64,000 nt of DNA from JAHIKV01 sp963733145. GTDB lineage: Bacteria > Planctomycetota > Planctomycetia > Pirellulales > Thermoguttaceae. Position 1 is the stretch's first letter; every line of letters starts with the position of its first letter. The notes beneath the pieces were generated by a model. That model was not told the origin of the DNA, searched no databases, and was given only the letters and a program-made list of their open reading frames with translations. Both the position numbers and the translations under genes were made by a program. This document shows positions 58,447 through 64,000 of the stretch, one piece after another. The stretch lies in assembly GCA_963733145.1 (NCBI GenBank), contig CAVTCJ010000022.1, forward strand, positions 1-64,000, read 5' to 3'.

Positions 58447-59018
58447 ACAAGGCGGTCCCGCTAAGCCGTTACGTGCTCTTTTTCTCCCTGGCGATCGGCC
58501 TCTGCGCGGCCGATTTGGCCACAAAATCTTGGGCCTTTGCCCAGTTTGGCCTCCCCTGGCAGAACGGCAATATCCACTGGCTCTGGAAAGGCTGGTTCGG
58601 TTTCCAGACCAGCTTGAACACCGGGGGATTGTGGGGATTGGGACAGGGCTATTCCTTGCTCTTGGCCGCTTTGGCGATCTGCGCGGCCGTGGGCATTGTC
58701 GTGTGGCTGTTCCCTTTCGGCGCCGCCAAGGATCGGCTCTTAACGGTCGCCTTGGGCTTGGTCACGGCCGGGATTTTGGGCAATCTCTACGATCGCCTGG
58801 GACTGCCCGGCTTGAAATGGCCCGCCGGTTATCCCGGCCAGCAAGCCGGCGGGACAATACACGCCGTGCGCGATTTCCTCGTGATGATCGAGGTCGGCCG
58901 CTGGCACTGGCCCAACTTCAATCTCGCCGATTGCTCTTTGGTCAGCGGCGCTGTGTTGCTGGTTTGGCACACGCTCTTTGCCAAAGCAGAGGGGAGCGGA
59001 GTGAGGGATGAGGGATGA
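58443..59018 (+). CDS. lspA: Lipoprotein signal peptidase (signal peptidase II)
   Basis: LspA removes lipoprotein signal peptides after lipidation. The TTG at 58443 overlaps the TGA of the preceding gene; no ATG fits the family start. About 191 residues: helix YVLFFSLAIGLCAADLATK with the first conserved Asp, FQTSLNTGGLWGLGQG, and catalytic Asp residues in GILGNLYDRLG and FNLADCSLV. The last residues (GVRDEG) come from the heptamer repeat that follows. Essential partner of the lipoproteins seen in this genome. Confidence 0.9.
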   Translation: MNKAVPLSRYVLFFSLAIGLCAADLATKSWAFAQFGLPWQNGNIHWLWKGWFGFQTSLNTGGLWGLGQGYSLLLAALAICAAVGIVVWLFPFGAAKDRLLTVALGLVTAGILGNLYDRLGLPGLKWPAGYPGQQAGGTIHAVRDFLVMIEVGRWHWPNFNLADCSLVSGAVLLVWHTLFAKAEGSGVRDEG

Positions 59019-59155
59019 TGGAGGAGGGATGATGGATGAGGGGTGAGGGGCGACGTATGAAGGAATGCAGATTGGGCAGAAAGCTGCCATTATGGGCTTA
59101 GCTTCACCCCCCCTCAAAACATTCTACATTCATCCTTCATCCTTCACCCCTCACA
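59005..59155. repeat. GGATGA-type heptamer repeats, inverted
   Basis: GAGGGATGAGGGATGATGG-type repeats on the left (to about 59055) and CATCCTTCATCCTTCACCCC on the right (about 59130-59155). Similar to 41059-41152. Supplies the stop codon of lspA. Confidence 0.75.
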
Positions 59156-59225
59156 TCTCGTCCTTCCCTTCCGCCATACCCCCCCCCGAAGAAAAGCCTT
59201 TTCACCCTCGCAACTCACCCTTCTA

Positions 59226-59286
59226 TTGACGTGTACAGTGCTGCTTGATATACTTCCCCCCAATAAACGACTGGTCAGGGAGTATA
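59226..59286 (+). promoter_or_regulatory. Predicted promoter and inverted-repeat operator of rrf2 gene
   Basis: TTGACG at 59226-59231 and TATACT at 59249-59254 with a 17-base spacer. The -10 is also the left arm of an inverted repeat: TATACTTCCC (59249-59258) and GGGAGTATA (59278-59286). The arrangement suggests an autoregulatory operator. Confidence 0.65.
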
Positions 59287-59296
59287 CCACAAGCTA

Positions 59297-59734
59297 ATGA
59301 AGCTGTCTCGCACCGTGTCTTATGCCCTGCACGCGGCCATGCAATTGGCCCAATCGGAGGCTGGCGATGCGCCTGTTCCGTGCAGCCGGTTAGCGGCGGA
59401 AGGGAAAATGCCGGAACGCTTCTTGTTGCAGATTCTTCGCAATTTGGTCGCCCACGGAATCCTGGAATCGACTCGCGGCATCGAAGGGGGATACTCTCTC
59501 AGAAAGAGCCCCCGCGAGATCTCCCTGCTCGATTTGATCGAGGCCGTCGGAGGCCCGGTGGCTTCCAAGCTGCCGATCTTCGACGGATTTCCCGCGGAAT
59601 CAAAATTGATGTTGCAGCGCACCTTGACGGACGTCGACCAGTACACCCGTCGAGCGTTTGGGGCAGTTAAATTGTCGCACCTGCTCTCCGCGGCCGAAAA
59701 ACGCGCCGCGGACGGCGATGGTCACCCGTCATAG
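59297..59734 (+). CDS. Rrf2-family transcriptional regulator
   Basis: A 145-residue protein with the family start MKLSRTVSYALHAAMQLAQ and winged HTH (PERFLLQILRNLVAHGILES, GGYSLRKSPREISLLDL). Iron-sulfur sensing members have three cysteines in the carboxy half; here the only cysteine is at VPCSRL (residue 29), so a different signal is likely. The gene has a strong predicted promoter with an inverted repeat over the -10. Its stop overlaps the end of the convergent gene by 13 bases. Confidence 0.9.
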   Translation: MKLSRTVSYALHAAMQLAQSEAGDAPVPCSRLAAEGKMPERFLLQILRNLVAHGILESTRGIEGGYSLRKSPREISLLDLIEAVGGPVASKLPIFDGFPAESKLMLQRTLTDVDQYTRRAFGAVKLSHLLSAAEKRAADGDGHPS

Positions 59735-60768
59735 ACACCGTACTCCCGGATCGCGTCGAACATCGCCAGCACGTTTTCCAGGGGCGTCTCTTCCAGAATG
59801 CAATCGTGGCTGGCGCCGGCCACGTACCCGCCGCCAGGCTTCATGATATCCAACACCTCGCGGGTCTGCCGGCGCACGAAGTCCGGCGTCCCCTCGATGA
59901 GCACGTGGTGCGAGTCGATCGCGCCGTTGAACAGGATTTCATCTCCGAAACGGCTCTTCAGAACCCGCAGGTCCATGCCGCGGCAACTCGGCTGAATGGC
60001 GTGGACGCCGTCCAGGCCCATTTCGATCAGCGCCGGCAGCAACTCGGCAAATCCGCCGCAGCAGTGCATCATCACCCGCAGCCCGTAGTCGTGCCCCAGG
60101 TCCACCAAACGCTTGATGTGCGGCGCGATGAAGCGGCGAAACATGGCCTCGCTCAACAGCGGGCCGCGCTGGCTGCCCAGGTCGTTGCCAATGAAAAAGA
60201 TGTCGATCGCGCCGGCCGCGGCGTCGAAAATCCGCCGGCTTACCGCCGCGTAGTAGTCCACGACGCGGTCCAGCGCCGCGTCGATCAACTCCGGCCGATC
60301 GTACATCTTCAGATACATCTTCTCCATGCCGAACAGGTCGATCAGGTCATGCCAGAAGGGGGACCAATCGCCGCCGAGAATCGCATAACGGCCGCCGTAC
60401 GACTCGGCTTCCGCGCGAATGCGGCTGACGTCCATCCACTGGGGATCGGGCCAGCCGAAACCTTCGATTTCCTCCCGCGTCGCGTCCGCCAGCGGGTGGG
60501 ACATCGGCTGGCCATAGCCGTAGCCCTCTCGCTGCACGCCGAAGGGAGTGACCGAAGTCGCGCCGGGCAGGAGCGTGATCTCGGGACCGGCGTAGCGGGC
60601 GAAAACGCGGCGGAAATCGTCGCCCAAACGCCGCCGCAATCCCTCGTCGTCCAATCCCAACTCTCGCCGGGACTTCGCCCAGAATTCCACCGACGACCCG
60701 CACCACGCCGGCACTCGGTCCGGCTGCCGATGCTCAAACGCACAGAGGACGCGCTCGCGCGGGGTCAT
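59722..60768 (-). CDS. Uroporphyrinogen-decarboxylase-fold protein (MtaA/CmuA-like)
   Basis: A 348-residue protein of the URO-D superfamily. Start at 60768 overlaps the rpiB stop by ATGA. Motifs: MTPRERVLCAFEHRQPDRVP, GGDWSPFWHDLIDLFGMEKM, DIFFIGNDLGSQRGPL, VMMHCCGGFAELLPALIEMG with HxCG zinc-ligand-type residues, and GGGYVAGASHDCILEET. The zinc-type motif points to a methyl transfer or other non-porphyrin role rather than HemE. Coupling with rpiB is likely only in expression. Confidence 0.85.
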   Translation of the reverse strand: MTPRERVLCAFEHRQPDRVPAWCGSSVEFWAKSRRELGLDDEGLRRRLGDDFRRVFARYAGPEITLLPGATSVTPFGVQREGYGYGQPMSHPLADATREEIEGFGWPDPQWMDVSRIRAEAESYGGRYAILGGDWSPFWHDLIDLFGMEKMYLKMYDRPELIDAALDRVVDYYAAVSRRIFDAAAGAIDIFFIGNDLGSQRGPLLSEAMFRRFIAPHIKRLVDLGHDYGLRVMMHCCGGFAELLPALIEMGLDGVHAIQPSCRGMDLRVLKSRFGDEILFNGAIDSHHVLIEGTPDFVRRQTREVLDIMKPGGGYVAGASHDCILEETPLENVLAMFDAIREYGVYDG

Positions 60769-61244
60769 CGCTTTTCCTCGGGGCAATTCCGCCGTTCCGC
60801 CTCGACTTGCCGTTCGATTTCGACGATTTTTTCGAGTCGGCGGGCGTGACGGCCGCCCTCGAAGGGCGTCTTCAGCCAGATTTCGATCATCTTTTCGATC
60901 AGCCGCTCGCCCAACAGATCGGCGGAGAGGCACAGGACGTTCGCGTCGTTGTGGCGGCGGCTCATTTCCGTGGTGGTTTCGTCGTGGCAGGGCGCGGCCC
61001 GCACTCCGCTGATTTTATTGGCGGCGATGCACATCCCCAAACCCGTTCCGCAGACGAGGATGCCCCGCTCCGCTTCGCCGCGGCTGACCAGCCGGCTCAC
61101 TTCCGCCGCCACGTCGGGATAATCGACGGCCTCGGGCGAGAACGTCCCTACGTCGACGGTCTCGTGCCCCAGCCTTTTCGCCGTTTCCACAACCCGTGAA
61201 CGAATCTCAAATCCACGATGATCGGCGCCGATGACAATTCGCAT
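60765..61244 (-). CDS. rpiB: Ribose 5-phosphate isomerase B
   Basis: Interconverts ribose 5-phosphate and ribulose 5-phosphate. The 159-residue protein has MRIVIGADHRGFEIRSRV, the catalytic Cys in GILVCGTGLGMCIAANK, and PFEGGRHARRLEKI. Start at 61244; upstream coding potential is part of the family C element. Stop overlaps the start of the URO-D-like gene. Confidence 0.92.
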   Translation of the reverse strand: MRIVIGADHRGFEIRSRVVETAKRLGHETVDVGTFSPEAVDYPDVAAEVSRLVSRGEAERGILVCGTGLGMCIAANKISGVRAAPCHDETTTEMSRRHNDANVLCLSADLLGERLIEKMIEIWLKTPFEGGRHARRLEKIVEIERQVEAERRNCPEEKR

Positions 61245-61255
61245 GGGATGATCCC

Positions 61256-61336
61256 GTAGGGTGGGACAAGCGAAGCACGGTCCCACCATGTTTGTTATCT
61301 TCAGTGGTGGGACCGCGCTTCGCTTGTCCCACCCTA
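61256..61336. repeat. Family C palindrome
   Basis: GTAGGGTGGGACAAGCGAAG and CTTCGCTTGTCCCACCCTAC, between rpiB and the Sua5-phosphatase fusion gene. Confidence 0.92.
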
Positions 61337-61362
61337 CGCACATCACATTTAGCCGCCGCGTC

Positions 61363-62502
61363 TCAGATCCAATTTGGCTCGGCCAACTCCAATTCGGTCA
61401 GCCGCATCTTCAGTTCGGCCCGGAGCTTCGCCGCGCATTGGCGGTAGCCCTCGACCGAGCCGCCGATCGGATCGGCTATGTCGGACTCATCGAACGACAG
61501 CAATCTGGTCCGCTCGGCGGCCGACGGCCACTGGGCCACTATCGCCTCGCGGTGGCAGCGGGTCATGGTGTAGATCGCATCCGCGTGACGCGCCAGCGGT
61601 TCGGTCAAGGGCTGAGTTTCGTGGCCGCCGAGGTCCAGGCCCATCTCGGACATACAGTGGACCGCCTCGCCGCTGGCTCTGCCGCCGAGCATGGCGGCGA
61701 TGCCCGCCGATGCCACCACCACCCCCCGATCCTCCAATTCGTCGCTTTCACACCCCAGCCGCTGGGCAAGCATGTCGCGGCAAAGCATCTCGGCCATCGG
61801 GCTGCGGCAGGTGTTGCCGGTGCAGACGAACAACACCATCAAGCTGGAAAGCCGCCGCAAGGTCGGCTTGGGCACGACCCCTTCGCGCAACACCTCGATC
61901 CGGTTGCCCTCCACGCGGACCACCGTCGAGGGATGGCCGAAGCGGCACGGCCCGTCGTCCACCACCAGGTCCAGTTTGTCGCCGAAACTGTCGATGACCT
62001 CCTGGGCCGCAACGGCCTCGCGCGAGCCCGAGAGGTTGGCGCTGCTGAGGACCAGCGGCCCGGCCAACATCCGCAACACGTCCACCACCACCTGATGTCC
62101 CGGCACGCGGAGCCCGATGGTTTGGTCCGGCGAAACCGCCTCGCGGACTTTCTCCGGCAGTTGCCGGACCAGGCTGTCCGGGTGCGATCCATCGACAACC
62201 AAGGTGACCGGACCGGGCCAGCACCGCCGCGCAAGACGCCAGGCCAACGGACTGATATTGGGAGAATAGTCGCGGGCCTCATCGGCGCTCTTGATGGCCA
62301 ACGTCAATGGTTTGGCCGTCGTGCGGCCCTTGACCTCCGTCAGCCGGCAGACCGCCCGCTCGTCCAACGCCGAAGCCGCCAGCCCGTAGACGGTCTCGGT
62401 GGGCAATGCCACCAGCCCCCCCTCTGCCAGGGCCTGCACGGCGCGATGCACCACGTCGCGCCAATCGTCCGAGTTGCGCAGATCAATCACCACCGGCGGC
62501 AT
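61363..62502 (-). CDS. Fusion of Sua5/TsaC threonylcarbamoyl-AMP synthase and low-molecular-weight protein tyrosine phosphatase
   Basis: A 379-residue, two-domain protein. Residues 1-215 match the Sua5/YrdC/YwlC family that makes threonylcarbamoyl-AMP for tRNA t6A: LVALPTETVYGLAA, KGRTTAKPLTLAI, CWPGPVTLVV and VLSSANLSG. Residues 220-379 form a low-molecular-weight phosphatase with the CX5R loop (CTGNTCR, residues 227-233, within VLFVCTGNTCRSPMAE) and the general-acid region SDIADPIGG. An internal Met directly before the second domain could also allow separate translation. The fusion suggests co-regulation or signalling linked to tRNA modification or arginine-phosphate removal; this is inference. 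Confidence 0.9.
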   Translation of the reverse strand: MPPVVIDLRNSDDWRDVVHRAVQALAEGGLVALPTETVYGLAASALDERAVCRLTEVKGRTTAKPLTLAIKSADEARDYSPNISPLAWRLARRCWPGPVTLVVDGSHPDSLVRQLPEKVREAVSPDQTIGLRVPGHQVVVDVLRMLAGPLVLSSANLSGSREAVAAQEVIDSFGDKLDLVVDDGPCRFGHPSTVVRVEGNRIEVLREGVVPKPTLRRLSSLMVLFVCTGNTCRSPMAEMLCRDMLAQRLGCESDELEDRGVVVASAGIAAMLGGRASGEAVHCMSEMGLDLGGHETQPLTEPLARHADAIYTMTRCHREAIVAQWPSAAERTRLLSFDESDIADPIGGSVEGYRQCAAKLRAELKMRLTELELAEPNWI

Positions 62503-62631
62503 ACCTGTTTTCCTGCTGAAATCGTCGTAATGCGTTATTTTACATATCCTTGCGACCAATCGTCAAGCCAATGGGAGATGGGCTAACAAATGTGGGTGTA
62601 TTCCGCATTTTGCGTGCGTGAATTGTCGCTT

Positions 62632-62850
62632 TAGCCCGAAGGGCTTGTGATATGACAGCCCAGGGTTGCCGCGCAGCGGCTACCCTGGGAAGAGGGGACG
62701 ATCGCAACATATCAACCCTGAAAGGGTTGCGTTGTGCGGCGTACCGCCTCCGAAACCCCGTTGGGGCTTTTGTGTTTCCCCTGCCTCTCTCACCCAGCGT
62801 AGCCGCTGCGCGTCAACACTGGGCTATCTTATGAAAAGCCCTTCGGGCTA
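62632..62850. repeat. Long imperfect inverted repeat (about 58-bp arms)
   Basis: The left arm (TTAGCCCGAAGGGCTTG ... GCGCAGCGGCTACCCTGGG) pairs with a right arm (CCCAGCGTAGCCGCTGCGCG ... AAGCCCTTCGGGCTAAC). The core holds smaller palindromes (ACCCTGAAAGGGT, ACCCCGTTGGGGC). Stop-containing and intergenic. Confidence 0.8.
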
Positions 62851-63025
62851 ACAAATGCGGGATACACCCAGGAAAAGCCCTCCGGGAATCGTCGTTCCTC
62901 AGCCGAAAAGCGGCCCGATCGGCGGCAAAATCGTTGCAATCGAAAAATCTTCCGCAATCCGATTATGTTCCGCCCTCCCCTTGACCGAAACATGATGGTG
63001 TGTGTCCCGATTTGTGGCAGTTTCC

Positions 63026-63091
63026 GTTTAGCGGCCGTCGGCACGACGGCCTGCGCCGCCTACAGGGCCGTCGTGCCGACGGCCGCTAAAC
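63026..63091. repeat. Family B hairpin
   Basis: GTTTAGCGGCCGTCGGCACG and a perfect reverse complement, about 60 bases upstream of the last gene. Confidence 0.92.
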
Positions 63092-63151
63092 GGGAGTGCG
63101 CCGGAATTTGGAACTACTGAAACTGCCCATACATAACAAGGAAGGTGTACG

Positions 63152-64000
63152 ATGCGATTGTTGCCCCTAAATACGGCGTTGCTCTGCCTGTTGAGCGTCA
63201 TCTTGCTGTCCGGCCCGGCCCAGGCGGCCAATCCTTCGGCCGATCAGGCCCTGAAACTGGTTCCCGTCCAAGCGGGCGTCGATTTCGACCGGCCCACCGC
63301 CGCCGAGGCCGCCAAGTGCAAAATCCTGGCCAAGAAAATCGACGGCCAAGTCGGCTGGATCATCGAATCGCCGAACGGCACGATCCTGCGGCGGTTCATC
63401 GACACCAACGGCGACAACATCGTCGATCAATGGAGCTACTTCAAGGACGGAATTGAGGTCTATCGCGACATCGACTCGAACTACAACGGCAAGGCCGATC
63501 AGTATCGCTGGTTCAACACCGGCGGAAGCCGTTGGGCAATCGATAAAAACGAAGACGGTGAGATCGACGCCTGGAAAACCATTTCGGCCGAGGAAGTGAC
63601 CGCTGAGATCGTCGCTTCAATCGCCACGCACGACGCCAACCGCTTCGCCCGGCTGATGCTCACCGACGACGAATTGAACTCGCTCGGATTGGGCACAGAG
63701 CGGACCGAAAACATCGCCGAGAAGATCGCCAAGGCGACCGCCGCCTTCAAAGCCATGTCGGCCCGCCAAAAAACGCTGGGCCAAAACGCCGTCTGGGTCC
63801 AGTTCAGCGCCGGACTGCCCGGCGTGGTCCCCGCCGGAACAGACCACTCCACCAAGGACGTGCGGGTGTATGAAAACGTAACGGCCATCGCCGAAAGCGA
63901 CGGACAACACCGCCAAGTGCAGATCGGAACCCTGGTGCAGGTAGGCGACACGTGGCGGGCGATCAACCTGCCTCAGATCGCCGCCGAAGGCCAGGCCGAA
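63152..64000 (+). CDS. Secreted protein with EF-hand-like repeats (cut by window end)
   Basis: The frame is open from ATG 63152, after AAGGAAGG, to the window end; at least 283 residues. Signal peptide MRLLPLNTALLCLLSVILLS, with cleavage probably near GPAQAA. Then FIDTNGDNIVDQWSYFKDGI, DIDSNYNGKADQYRWF and DKNEDGEIDAWKTI, three DxNxDGxxD-type loops as in calcium-binding EF-hand or dockerin-like repeats. The remainder is unfamiliar. Such exported proteins are common in planctomycetes with unknown role. A family B hairpin lies upstream. Confidence 0.8.
   Translation, partial: MRLLPLNTALLCLLSVILLSGPAQAANPSADQALKLVPVQAGVDFDRPTAAEAAKCKILAKKIDGQVGWIIESPNGTILRRFIDTNGDNIVDQWSYFKDGIEVYRDIDSNYNGKADQYRWFNTGGSRWAIDKNEDGEIDAWKTISAEEVTAEIVASIATHDANRFARLMLTDDELNSLGLGTERTENIAEKIAKATAAFKAMSARQKTLGQNAVWVQFSAGLPGVVPAGTDHSTKDVRVYENVTAIAESDGQHRQVQIGTLVQVGDTWRAINLPQIAAEGQAE

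Overview
The window is high-GC bacterial chromosome from a planctomycete. A Pirellulales-like member is my inference, not something I could test. The evidence is family content: a DUF1559 prepilin-like protein, two Tat-exported Gfo/Idh/MocA oxidoreductases, an exported sulfatase, a ThuA-like protein, an excisionase-type HTH fused to other modules, and a large exported squalene-cyclase-like repeat protein. Genes are in small operons on both strands. I found no rRNA, tRNA, CRISPR array or intact mobile element.

Layout. 0.9-7.1 kb: two sensor kinases, a sulfotransferase and a Gly/Pro-rich secreted protein. 7.5-15.3 kb: argC, a HicB-like protein, an ISKra4-type transposase remnant, an OmpA-like lipoprotein with an HTH membrane protein, and a disrupted M55 peptidase. 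15.6-21.7 kb: a cytochrome c maturation operon (ccmE-F-A-B-C plus an exported protein). 21.8-30.5 kb: sulfatase, large hybrid kinase, oxidoreductase, cyclase-like protein. 31.5-36.9 kb: rpmG, recJ and an Mla-type lipid transporter (mlaE-F-D). 37-40 kb: truncated DUF1559 gene and IS66 remnant. 40-48.5 kb: nrdR, a PGPGW membrane protein, a polyprenyl synthase, a GT-C glycosyltransferase, a HTH-receiver protein, a DegT-type aminotransferase, rnc and a tiny histone-H1-like gene. 49.5-52.7 kb: ThuA, sugar isomerase and a second oxidoreductase. 53-64 kb: TetR remnant, nadD, HNH pair, dapB, thrC, dksA-like, lspA, rrf2, a URO-D-like gene, rpiB, a Sua5/phosphatase fusion and a partial secreted protein.

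The dominating feature is a dense population of short palindromic elements. I group them by sequence: A (core GGGGACAGTCCC), B (TTTAGCGGCCGTCGG), C (GTGGGACAAGCGAAG), D (TAGCCCGGATTATTC), E (CTGCTGGCTTGTCCAGCAG) and F (related to 50.3 kb), plus direct and inverted heptamer repeats. A and C cores contain no stop codon in any of the six frames. These are the families found inside otherwise open genes (recJ, ccmE, ccmF, the glycosyltransferase); ccmC carries an F element. D and B carry stop codons and lie between genes or in broken ones. This resembles the Rickettsia palindromic elements in principle, but with unrelated sequences and several families at once.

A second general feature is a high number of small indels. 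At least a dozen genes, including argC, mlaF, nadD, dapB and thrC, read as perfectly conserved proteins once one or two bases are added or removed. Several of these are normally essential, so sequencing or assembly indels are at least as likely as real pseudogenes. I annotate such genes over their full length and state where the frame breaks.
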